Shown here: positions 20,421 to 31,245 of the stretch, one piece after another
How positions within the stretch are numbered: the first letter of the stretch is position 1
Layout of the letters: every line of letters starts with the position of its first letter
Assembly (NCBI RefSeq): GCF_040954645.1
Contig: NC_092806.1
Coordinates: 109,956,731 to 110,020,730 of the forward strand
DNA length: 64,000 nt
Source of the DNA: Diabrotica undecimpunctata
Lineage: Eukaryota > Arthropoda > Insecta > Coleoptera > Chrysomelidae
Direction of reading: 5' to 3'
Made by a program: the position numbers and the translations under genes
Notes under the pieces: model-generated
Seen by the model: only the letters and a program-made list of their open reading frames with translations
Told to the model about the DNA's origin: nothing
Database searches by the model: none

Positions 20421-23400
20421 TTTAATTTTTGTGAAGAAAAGAACTAATTTTTCAGAGAAAAAATTGACCCAACGGCATATTATTCTTCTTGAAATAAAAA
20501 AGTACCGTTGGGTATCTTATCTGAAAATAATTCGAATTAATATTTGCATAAATTGCCAGTAACTTGTATTACAAATAAATAGTTTTAGCTTCCATGAAGT
20601 TAGAATATTAAGCAAGTATTACTGATCACGACCATATTTCAACCCAAACAAAAATTTAATAATAATTAAACTTCTTCTTTTTTGGATGCAGGTGTGAGCT
20701 CTAGTTCAAACATGTTTCTCTTTGCTCTGGTTGGAGTATAAACCAAGAAAATATTCCGGTTTATGTAATAAACGAGTTTTCCTATTTACAATTAATAATT
20801 ATGCGTATTTAATGCCATTTAATTTCATTTTAAATTCAGTGCAGCAGCTGTAACGAGTCCCTTTTTCTCTTCTTAAACTCTTAACAATTTATCAGTAATT
20901 AGTCTCCAAGCATTTTTTGCAATGACTACCTGTAGAAACGACTAAGAATACACAAAAACTAATCTCCTGATATGCGGGCATTAGAGTGGGAGAGCAGTAC
21001 ACAACGCATTCAACTAATTTGGCGTGCACACGAGACAAGAGAGTTGCACGTCGTGCTGGCAACTTTTCTGAAAAGAATAAGAAGATTAAAAGGATATAAC
21101 CAAGATATTCTGGTGTCGGTCATTATTACAAGATGATGAATCACTTCCGGTGTTGGTTAATTACTAGACCAGTTGAGAACAAGAACGATCGTTGTGGATG
21201 GTTCGAATGCAACAGATCGTATGTGGCAGCAGCAGCAGGACGGTGGGGAATTGTCATTACAACTAGGGGCGAATGGGAACTGTTTTGAGATATAAAGAGA
21301 CTTCCAATATTAAAAAAAAAAAACAAATTTAGTTGAATATAAATGATATATTAAATGTGCAAACAGCTGAAAAATCGTTTTATTTATCTCGTGTATCATT
21401 TATGTATATGTATATCATGTGTGTTTATATAGTCAATACGATTTCTTTGTCACTCTGTCATATCAAAATATTGTGTACATTATCAGAGGTTTTCTTAAAC
21501 CCTATGCATACACATTGGTGTATTCCGTATTATTTTAATAAGTATTTTCACAGCTACAACTGATACTAATAGTTAGAGTCCCCTTAGGGCACTGTCCAAT
21601 GGCTTCAATATGCTCAAAGCGGCGCGGTGGCCAAATTTCATTTAAGTGCTCATTAAAAGAAGAAGTCGTTTTAAAACAACAAATTTTGCTCGTATGGGAC
21701 GTTCAACTATATTAACAAGGAATCAGTGCCGATAGTAACAGAAAAGAAAAAAGACTTATTGTCTTTATTCCTTTAATAGATCCTTTATTCCATTCATTTT
21801 ATCAAAACCTGAAAATAAAAAACGATGTCGCCAATGACCTGTATAAATAAGCCATGTCGCCAAATAAGTAACGGTATCTTTCCTATTAGAGTATTTTTCT
21901 ATAAAAAAATATTTCCTTTTCATTCCTATTTCATCTTCCGCTCTGTGTCAAGATATAAGTGAACTTCGACTTCTGTTTTCGGGACCCCTCTCAACGTATA
22001 AGATATTTTTTTATACCATTCGTATTTTTTACATTTTTATCTTTTGTTTCTTCGCTTATTTGAGTTTGTATTTTTCCTCCTTATTAGGGTCAAAAAGTAT
22101 TTCAAATGTATATCAAGTTGGGAATCTAAGTCTATCCCAGGTGATACAGTCAGAAGTCTCCAGTTAGTCTAAGTTTATTACAAGGTTATAGTAAGTTTAT
22201 CTCATGTTGTTCCACTGGGAATCCTAGTTTAAGACCCAGTCTATCTCAGGTTTTGCTCCGATTGGCAATCACAGTTCCCCTCATCTATGGACCCCATTTG
22301 ATTCTACCGAAAATCAATATATCGTTGATCTTCCTTTGTGAGTTGTCTTCCTTTCTTTTCTTAACCAATCCAAGTGATGTTAAGAAAATTCATATCAAAT
22401 GCAAGAGTCTGGACACAGACGTTACTTTTTTTAAATAAGTTTGTTATATATACTAATATTTCACATTTCATGATTCTTTATTACATATTTTTGTTGTTTT
22501 TTCCCTATGTCTTTTTTTGTTGTTTTGTATTTATTCTTTCTTGCGTTTCTTACCTCTATGAATGACCCCTCCAATAATCTACCAGGACTGAGCAACGATT
22601 CCTTCGAGCCAATAGTGTACCGGTATTCCAGTTCATTTCTTAGTATTTCAGTTCACTAGATATGGTACATTCTACACCTTCGAGTTATTCATGATACCCA
22701 TTCCAGAATTTTGGAATCCTGTGCCAGCTTGTAAAAGTCTAGTAGATGGGTCTTTCTTTAGTCAGGTGCAGTGTGATCACTCAGCCGCGCTAAGTACATT
22801 TGGTACTCTTAAGGCTGGCTCTGGACCGGTCACCAGAAAGGTCACCTTTCTTGCTGAAACTATTTCTAGGTGGATAATATCGATGAACAAATTTATTCAG
22901 TGGCCACCTCGTTATACCGATATAGCCCTAAACCATTTTTTTCCGTGGTGACTAATATTACTGAAGTTTTGAGATTAATAACACAAAAAAGTTGGGACGC
23001 CAATTTATGATCAGTTTTTAGGTAAATATTCTCTTTATTTTTTCCTAGAACTATTATAAATTAATTATTCCCTTTGTTGTTAGCCAAATCGTCGATTAAT
23101 AATTAAAACTGAAAGAAATATTTGGCAAATTAACTCTCGAAGGAGAGCAGCACTAACATCGAAAAGTTTGTAGTGTTGAAAACATCTGTTATATATTTAT
23201 TTCTTATAGTACCAAACCTATAAATGGATATACATTTGTCTCTTTTATCCAGTTTCTATGGAAAATATATTTTAGATTTTTGATTGCATAATTTTTGCAT
23301 TTGTGGGTAAAAATGTTCTGCTTGGTGTCAAAATATAACAATTCTAACATTAGAAACGATTAAAGCTCACAACCATAATTTATCTTCTCACATGAAACAT

Positions 23401-23919
23401 GAAACAGTGCAATGAAACTGCTAAAAGTGATACTTTTAGTTTCGGAGTTATATACTACGCGAAATGAAAAATCGCAACTACAAAAACTATCTTAAACTAC
23501 CCTAAGATTTATGTCGCTCGTATTTATCATGTCCCACTATTATTCAAGAATTTAATAGATCAAAAGAACCAGTCTCTGCCAAAGAACTATTTGCACGGAG
23601 TCTATTATTTATTAAATGCCTACAAAACAAGAGAAAGCGGAGAACAAATGGTCTATGAAACTTTCAACATTCGTTTTGTCATAAGGTTTATGAATCTTTT
23701 ATCTCGAGTGATTTAGTTGTCACTGTCAGTAGGAGTATTTTGATTTGTGGTTGAAATTCGCTTTTAATATTAGTCTTGTTTACAAAAGAATTCGTTTGTG
23801 ATCTAAAAATATACAGAAGATAAAGACAGAGAATGCAGTTTTAGTTTTATATAAATATAGTACAGTTATTTTTAATTAGGTGTTGATAGTGCACACAACA
23901 TAAATTTCGTTTCCTAAAT
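20421..23919. other. Long AT-rich spacer, no gene recognised
   Basis: No supported gene. Points of note: a GC-richer patch at 20990-21300 with a short CAG run (21226-21238), and a degenerate direct repeat near 22121 and 22215 (GGGAATCTAAG.. and GGGAATCCTAG.., each followed by TCTATC(T/C)CAGGT). There is also an 86-codon open stretch at 22691-22951 that I do not recognise. None has element ends I can identify. Confidence 0.4.
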
Positions 23920-24919
23920 AGGCGAGTAGTTTACCCCTAAAAAGACGACTAGAAACGGAATATACCGACTAATTTTTTTTTGCATTTCTACCACACTAAA
24001 CCTTTTTTATTCGATGTTTTATATTTTTAATGTCAAAATGTATTTATTTTTTAATTTTTTCAAATCGGCTGGAAATTTTTATTAACAAATAACTTACATA
24101 AAAAAACAATTTTTCGAATCGTTCTATACGTATCTCATCGAATTAAATACGAAGTAAATTTCCTGATAATTTTTCGAAAAATGTTTCCATTTCGAATTAT
24201 TATCAATTTTTTTGTAAAAAAATGCCTTAATTAGTGATTTTTGGGATTGTTTTTCTAAAAAAATATAAAATGAATTAAAATTCTACAAAAAGTTTTATAA
24301 TTTGTAACCCTTTACGTATAAGTAAGAATATTTTGACAAGGATAAGTGGTTTCTATCTTGCGAAAAACATAGTTTTAAATTTAAACAAAGATTTTTAAGA
24401 GCCGCGCACTTGTATCGCCGCGACCATACACGCTTATTATCATATACAGCGATAGATTGCTTGAAATGCATATTCGATATAATATGTGGTTCCATGTTTT
24501 GAGCAAGATAAAATTCATTTATCGTCAAAATATTCTTACTTGCACTTGAAGATTTAAAAATTATAAAGATTTTTATAGAATTACAATTCATTTTGTAGTT
24601 TTTTAGAAAAAAAATCTCTAATGAAGGCATTTTTTCAACAAAACATTGCAAAATCTCGAAAAGGAAGCCTTTTTCGAAAAATTACGAAAAGAGAAAAAGT
24701 ATTTACATATTTCAATGAAATACGCCTAAAAAAGTTTTACTCGAAGCGATTCGGGAAATTATTTTTTTGTTATTTGTTAATAACAATTTCCGGCCTACAT
24801 GGAAAAATTAAACAAATATATATTTGAACTTAAAAAAATATATAAAATCAAATAAAATAGATTTAGTGCGGTGGAAATGCAAAAAAATGAGTCTGTTTAT
24901 TGGGGTAAACCGCTCGCCT
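23920..24919. mobile_element. 1000-bp fold-back element (long inverted repeat)
   Basis: The ends are AGGCGAGTAGTTTACCCC (23920-23937) and the inverse of 24902-24919, which reads AGGCGAGCGGTTTACCCC. The two halves stay alignable inward for roughly 450 bp: GCATTTCTACCACACTAAA against the inverse of TTTAGTGCGGTGGAAATGC, then AATGCCTTAATTAG against AATGCCTTCATTAG, then AAGTAAGAATATTTTGAC on both. The centre, about 24375-24490, does not pair. There is no transposase, so it is a non-autonomous element or an inverted duplication. Flanks show no obvious target duplication. Confidence 0.8.
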
Positions 24920-25780
24920 AAAAAGATCATCACCACTGTTGTGAATAGATTCTGGTGCTATTTGCTACTGTTGTTTGCATTATTTTAGTAAGTACCTATG
25001 CTGTGGGCAATTTCGTCTTTCCTTTCCAATAGACGGTGTCACAGTATAAATCTTGGTTAAAAAAATGGATGAGGGATTGTAGTAAGCATGTGAAGTAGTT
25101 TAGCATGAATCATTCATGGAGAGAAGATTTTTAGTGGATAAAAATCGTAAATAGCAAAGCTCAGATGCTACCTTTTGAAAATTACCCCACACTAGCAATA
25201 AAAAAGAAAGATTAAGAGGTATGCAATTGGAGAAGAAGAGATATACAAATGTATTTCAGAATTTAAATTGATTAGTGTGACTTTGGCATAAAATGGTTAT
25301 AGCCTTATAAACTAACAGAAAAAAGTGAATACGTAGGATATTGAAACACTTTTAAAACACTAAAACTTTTATCAAAATATAAATTAAATAAATGATTTTG
25401 ATTTGTTACTGAACAATGGAAAAATCATCAAGTTTAATTTTATCTGCCCCACTTATATTAACAATTTAGACAGATATTATACATTTTAAAATGGAGGACT
25501 TTAAAATGGCATTGTCAGTATTTTTGAGATGCCTTCGTGGGACTTTATTTGAAAAAAGTTACTGTGAATGGAGGCAGTTTCAATAACATCAGATGTTATA
25601 AAAACCCATATTAAAACTACTATATAGTAATTGTGAGAACCATAATGTTGAAATTTACCTGAGGAAAATAGATGGCAACATTATTATAGAAAACAATAAA
25701 GCTGTATATTACCATTAGACCAATAGACCAATGGTCAACCTATTATCTAGTTATCGGTAGATCGATAATCTGCCATACTG
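24920..25780. other. AT-rich spacer, no gene seen
   Basis: Nothing recognisable in coding or repeat structure. Confidence 0.5.
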
Positions 25781-25784
25781 GCTC

Positions 25785-25905
25785 TTGGTGCTTTTAGAAT
25801 ATTCTAACTGCAATGTATCAATAACAGTAAAGCATATTCTCACAGAGTGCATCTATTTTTTCACTTGTTTCTTTGTTGATTACGGGCACCAAAATCAGAG
25901 AGGTG
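25785..25905 (+). pseudogene. Possible LINE C-terminal fragment
   Basis: Encodes NVSITVKHILTECIYF, which fits the VKHIL.EC segment after the RT or RNase H part of Jockey/R1-type LINEs. It is too short for a firm family call and nothing similar continues on either side. Confidence 0.35.
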
Positions 25906-26457
25906 ATAAACAACATATGTTGTGGTCGGGAGCCAATATCAGATGGGTGCGAAAAAAGCCTCTGTTGTCTATGGGACCCAACAGTTAAGAGAGACGAGAT
26001 TTTTCGTTTTTATTGTCCAGGAATGTCTGTACTTTGGTAGGTGGAATTATTACTAAGGGTTGGCTTAGGTAATTATTTGAAGTTGAAGATGGTAATTGAG
26101 GATTTGATGCAGCGAAAAATATAGTATTGTTTTTCGCATGTGAAAAGTTGAACATTACAATAATAAACGAAAATAAATATAGTCTCCACGAGCAACTGAA
26201 AGTGATCATCTAACAAGAGGTATTTCAAAACCTATTAGACTTTTCCGATACGTACATCTATATAACAAGATATAAATAGTGTACATCATATGCGGTAATA
26301 ATTTTTAACTATCGTTTATTGTAATATTTATTGTAATTTATTTTAAGTTGTAATATTTATCGCAATGAAATTGGTCTAATGTCAATAACCACTGTAGTTG
26401 AGATAAAATCTATAAATAAGAAAATAGACGCACAGTAAAGAAGAGCATTTATGCAAG
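25906..26457. other. AT-rich spacer, no gene seen
   Basis: No coding region or repeat recognised. Confidence 0.5.
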
Positions 26458-26731
26458 CAGCATAATTTGCATATTTTGCTTATTTTATGGAAAAAATAGC
26501 ATTTTTCCATATTTTCGCAAGAACTATCATATGTATATTTTATGCATGACTAGACAGCAAGATCAAGGTTTAAACAAAAATACCGAACCATCGTTCTCCC
26601 GTAAGTTGATAGAATTTTATTTTTATTTTATTACGTTATTACTTGAGAATTTCTCAACAATTGGCCGGCACGTCCCATCTGGCACATATTTAGAATGTCT
26701 TTAATTTGTTGGTTTTACCTAACACCTTTAG

Positions 26732-27561
26732 CCGAGAGGGTATGCGTCTAGGTTAAGTACACTATACACGGGGTGTGTGAAGGCCGTATACACCTGGGAA
26801 TGCACACACCACTCCCCACGCACACAACTAGGTTAGGTTAGTTTAGTAAAAAAAATCCTTAGCTTCTGTCAAGTCACTTCCCATAATAAATCCCCCGTCA
26901 AGTGAAAAATTGAATCTTTTGTCAGGCTAACTCACACTCATTAGCAATGTTAAAAGGCCCGTCAGACCTTTTATACAGCCACTTAGGCATAGACCCCTAA
27001 GGCAGCTCGAAAAAGACCTTAGTCACGAAAAATGAGCATCGTGGTCATGTGCGACAAGCATGGGATCCATGGCCAGGCCTTTCGCGTGCTCAGCCGGCGA
27101 GGAGATCAAAATTTATTTTGTCAAATCGGCGGCTGAGTAACCGAACACACATATTTCGGACAGAGAGACATTAACCTAGGTTAATGGCTCTCTGTTCGAA
27201 ACACACACCTTTTTTTAGGGATCTAAGTCCCGTAGTCATGTTAGAGTAACTTCTATAAAGTCAGTAAAGTAAATAGGGAGAAAAGCCGATATGTGTGCTA
27301 TCCCTACAGATAGGTGGCTTAACCACAGTCAAGAAAAACAGAGGGTGTTCCATTACCCAGGGCACCCAAATTAACGTATAGATCATAAGCCTCCTCACGT
27401 AAGTCACACGTTGAGGAGGGGTGGAAGAAAAGCCTGGGGGTCAGATAGGTACCACTTCAATAGCGAAGTGTGACTAGTTTGATCTTCGGACATGTACATA
27501 CCACTGTACAATGGTATACACATGTTCCTAGCGGCAGGTTTGATCACTGTGTGTGTGGAAT
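26732..27561. other. Hairpin-rich, GC-richer block of unknown origin (~830 bp)
   Basis: A block clearly less AT-rich than its surroundings, between two copies of ACCTTTAG (26724-26731 and 27562-27569) that could be an 8-bp target duplication. It contains several good stems: a 48-bp near-perfect palindrome at 27154-27201 (22 of 24 pairs), CCTCCTCA with TGAGGAGG (27390-27419), and a stepped stem ACATGT.ATACCA with TGGTAT.ACATGT (27490-27525). Its left edge has TAGCCGAGAGG, which resembles a tRNA A box, but I see no B box. No reading frame is convincing. It could be an unclassified non-autonomous element or a structured RNA. Confidence 0.45.
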
Positions 27562-27654
27562 ACCTTTAGTTTATTGTTTTGCAGTACTCCAAAAGAGTGA
27601 AGCTCAGACAATTGATATTTAATTTACTATTTTGTGCCTAACTGAAATTTTTAT

Positions 27655-29260
27655 GATGCCGAAAGTCAACTGTGTTTCTATTTGAATTAAACCTACAAAG
27701 AATTATTATATTTCGACAATGACAAAGTTTACTGTAGTGCTTACGACAAAGTAGAGTTTTTACAAATTTCGTTAGGAATTAGTTTAACTAAATTAAAATT
27801 ATTTTAAAATATAATTTAAAAAAATGTGGTAAATTTTGCTTTAAATCTGAACAAAAAATAACAATTGATATATCCTAGATTTTCCTAAAATGTCCCTCCT
27901 CCAAAAGAAATTTGACATTTTCTTCAAATACAAAACACATTTCCACAAATTTTAAAACAAATTTGTTGTTTTGGGACTAACTGGTTGTGCTGTAGTATGC
28001 GTTGATTGAACTCCTACTTTCGTTGACGATTACATGCGACAAAAAATTTCAAATCGACCATCACGTGTAAACAGTTAACAGTAAACAATAAACATACAAC
28101 AAAGCTACACAACACAACGAAGCTAAAAAATAAAGTTTCTGAGGAGAAAGTGTAAATCCCTTTATCCCGATGTTTTGAGACGCCCTTAAAAAATCAAGTG
28201 AACAAGCATCCAATATTCCATTGTCAACTTTGTCAAATGACAATTTTAAATTTTTTCTTAACAAATATTGCAAAATTAAGATTCCAGGCCAGACAACGAT
28301 AAGTAGGAATAACATCAATTCTTTGTATTCTACGGTGACTAGAAAAATCAAAGATAATTATTTGTACTTATGCATTGATAAAACCACTGATTCCGTTGGG
28401 CGTTATATAGCTGATTTATTGATTGGAGTTCTTTACTAAGTCCTGCTTAAAAGCAAATTTAATTGTCTGCAAACGGATAAAAAAAACGAATGCTTTAACA
28501 ATACAAGATTCGTACAAGAAGTATTAGCGATCTTCGTTCTATCAGATCCTATTCCTTGTGAAATATTCGTGCTGTTCTTATCCGATGTTGCATTTTTATA
28601 TGGTCAAAGCTAGACAATATATTAAAATATTTTATTCAAATGTTCAACATGTAATATATTTGACGCATGCTGTTAATAGAATTTCAGAAGAAATTAGAAA
28701 ATCTTGACCTCTTGGTAATGAACTTGTATCTAATATAAAAAAAAGTTTTTCTCAAAACACCTTTAAGGGTATTATAAGATAAAATTTCACAATCTTTCTC
28801 TTCCCCTTAACCAGTAATAACAAGATGAAGGACCTGGTTGAAAGCAGCATTTTTTATTGTGTCCATTTTACTGATCTAAAACATCTAATTACTGATATGA
28901 CTGACAAAAATTGTCAAGCTCTTGTTGATGCAAGAGAAAGTTGGAATCAAATAGTTTGTCTTTAGAAGAATCTGTAAATTTAATTATATATTACTAATTA
29001 TTAATAGCTTGGAAATATCTATTAATAGTGTTAGTAGCACTGTCGGGGGAAAATAAAAGCAAAATTGAAAAGTTTATTACAAAAAAAAATGTGCGGATAT
29101 TTCCTTTTAGCAAACGTGGCTAAAATTCTTGACAGCTATCGAAAGTTTTCGCTAGACAATTTTAACGAACATTTAATTATTTATTGTTATTTTAATAGCA
29201 GTGATCTCATCAGCTAATAATATCAGTGATACACACGTAATAATTTCTTCATTATTTTTG
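27655..29260 (+). pseudogene. hAT-like transposase, decayed
   Basis: The frame seems to begin ATGCCGAAAGTC (about 27657), followed by a possible zinc-finger remnant (NDKVYCSAYDKVEF). A 72-codon open stretch at 28221-28439 reads MSTLSNDNFKFFLNKYCKIK, then IPGQTTISRNNINSLYSTVT and LYLCIDKTTDSVGRYIADLL, where IDKTTD matches the catalytic ..DETTD block of hAT-like proteins. Further on, after shifts, are VLFLSDVA, HAVNRISEEIRKS and NELVSNIKKSFSQNTFKG. Shifts and stops are many. TTTGCATATTTTG occurs on both sides (26466 and 29373), but I cannot define the ends. Confidence 0.65.
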
Positions 29261-29449
29261 TAAATACCTCTTTCGTATTAGATAGTCGATCAGTATTTTT
29301 TTAATATATTACTATTGCTACTAAATTTAGTTGTTTTATTTTACAAAAAAAACGTTGGTATAGAATGATATAGTTTTGCATATTTTGGTAAAAACGCTTG
29401 CATATATATGCGAATATTTCCTTAATTTTTTTGTGCTTATTTGTTTTTG

Positions 29450-29714
29450 TCGTTTGACTGTGACACGGAAAGTTCGGTTTTAAACCTTGGCGGAGGAGAA
29501 GACATTTAATTATTTAAAGAATGTCCAAAGTCTGTTTGAATCAAAAGGAAGTACCTTGGCTAAAACTAGTGTTAATCGATTTATCATACATTAAAACATT
29601 AAATTTATACTCTCTGTATAATTGTTGATGATCTATTTGCCAGATAAAAATTCGACATGAAAGATAAAAGATTTTCATGCAATATTAGATAGATTATATT
29701 ATATATAGAGAGAA
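29450..29714. other. Short spacer, no gene seen
   Basis: AT-rich sequence between the hAT-like remnant and the endonuclease remnant. Nothing recognised. Confidence 0.4.
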
Positions 29715-30060
29715 ACTAAATATCCATGCTCGAATAGAAGAAGGTGAAGATGACGTAAAGGATGCGTACTACGAAGAAAAAGAAAACGTATTGAATCAGA
29801 CTCCAACTAACGAAATCGTCATAATAACTGAGGATGCCAATGCAGTGCATACAATAGGAACTGAAAATAAACACTAAGGATGAAGTAATAATGACAATGG
29901 ATTAAGATTAATAACGCTGGCAATCTGAAAACCAAGAGTACCTAACTATTTTAAAAGAAAAAATAAATATTCAGAAAAATACGTAACAAATCCAATAAGA
30001 CAGGAAGCTGATCATGTATTGATTCAAGCTAAATGGGCAAAGTACTCAGTTAAAACCTGT
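29715..30060 (+). pseudogene. LINE endonuclease fragment
   Basis: Encodes EEGEDDVKDAYYEEKENVLN, then TNEIVIITEDANAVHTIGTE and, after a shift, a segment ending DHVLIQAKWAKYSV. EDANAVH corresponds to the catalytic GDFNAH block of LINE endonucleases with the D and N kept. Two shifts and several stops break it. The RT part is missing; family A or B is possible. Confidence 0.65.
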
Positions 30061-30790
30061 ATTACCTATGTAGTCCCTATGTTGTCCTTATGTAGTATCT
30101 AGTCTTATATAGTTCTTATTAGCAATGTGTAGGAATATTTAACACGATATATTGCTAAGCTGTTCAAGTGCAGTTAAAATTAGACTATTGTTATTCTCAT
30201 AACGTAGTAGAAAAGCAAGTAAACAGGAAATAAGCTGACATAAGGAAACAAAACTTTTATACACCTCCTCTTATATTTTCATACCTTAAGAACATGATAT
30301 AACAAAAAAAATCATATAATAATAGTGAAAGTGGATACAACGGAAAAGTATGATAGAAACAGTTAAAAAAACTTACAAGCAACGTCACCAGAATGTAGCT
30401 TAATATAAAATCCGGTTACTATTAAAATGCCTTAATCGAGGCTGATTGAAAATGTTGTTTATGCCGTAAATATGCAAGTACATCATTATTTAAAACGTTT
30501 TACATAATAACCGCGTTAAAACAAACGTTACAGCAGTAAAAACGAGCAGCTTTGTAGAGATGTGTTGTTTTACCTTAGACATAGATGATTATTTTTGTAG
30601 TTATTATATAGTTTACTATATAAGTACGTAAAGTCTAAAAGTATTAACGCAGATAATATAAGTCGCTGCTCGTTATTTTTTATAGAACAGACTTTCCAGA
30701 GTCAAGACTGAGATTCCTAATTTTTATTAGTCTCTGATATCCTCTTTCAGCTCTAGACGTTTAATATTTAAACTTCTAACGTTAACCATG
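30061..30790. other. AT-rich spacer, no gene seen
   Basis: Only a short run of near-repeats (TATGTAGT) near 30066-30100 was seen. Confidence 0.45.
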
Positions 30791-30809
30791 TATGTCCTCA
30801 TGGTATGTG

Positions 30810-31010
30810 TCCTTTGATTTTAATGTTGGAATGGATTTTGGATGGTATGTGCGTTCCAATCTACGTTTTGCAGATGACACAGTTCATTTCGTATTACTGG
30901 TTGAAAACAAAAGCCAAATATTCGGTCTGCAGTTAAGCATATCAAAGACACAGATCATGATAGTGGATAGACAACGTAACATTCATCTACGCATAATCAC
31001 TGTTTAATGT
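30810..31010 (+). pseudogene. Family B LINE, RT motif C region
   Basis: Encodes NLRFADDTVHFVLLVENKSQ, with the FADD catalytic box kept, then IFGLQLSISKTQIMIVDRQR. It matches the reading at 63630-63720 (VFGLQLKISKTDVMIVDR). Homology ends near 31005, and the C-terminal part of the same type appears at 32741. Confidence 0.65.
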
Positions 31011-31245
31011 GTCTCATGCGAAAAACAGTGTTATATTTTTCGCTGCATCAACTCATATAATTCTCAATCCCAATATTAAAAACCATCAATTAATCCAACT
31101 CTGAGTAATATTTCCTACCTAAATGTCAACTACACCCTTTGAGACATACAGTTTTAAAATAGTAAACAAAAATTACCTCTCTCGGATTAATTTCTCGGAA
31201 GGACTATTTTGCTCTACTCTCTTCCCTAGGTGTCCGTCTACTCTA

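Noticed and set aside
22691..22951. 86-codon open frame in a quiet region
   Set aside because: No start context, homologous motif or neighbouring exon signals that I can support.
26820..26845. TTAGG-like units resembling insect telomere repeat
   Set aside because: Only two or three imperfect units (CTAGGTTAGGTTAG), far too few for an interstitial telomere.
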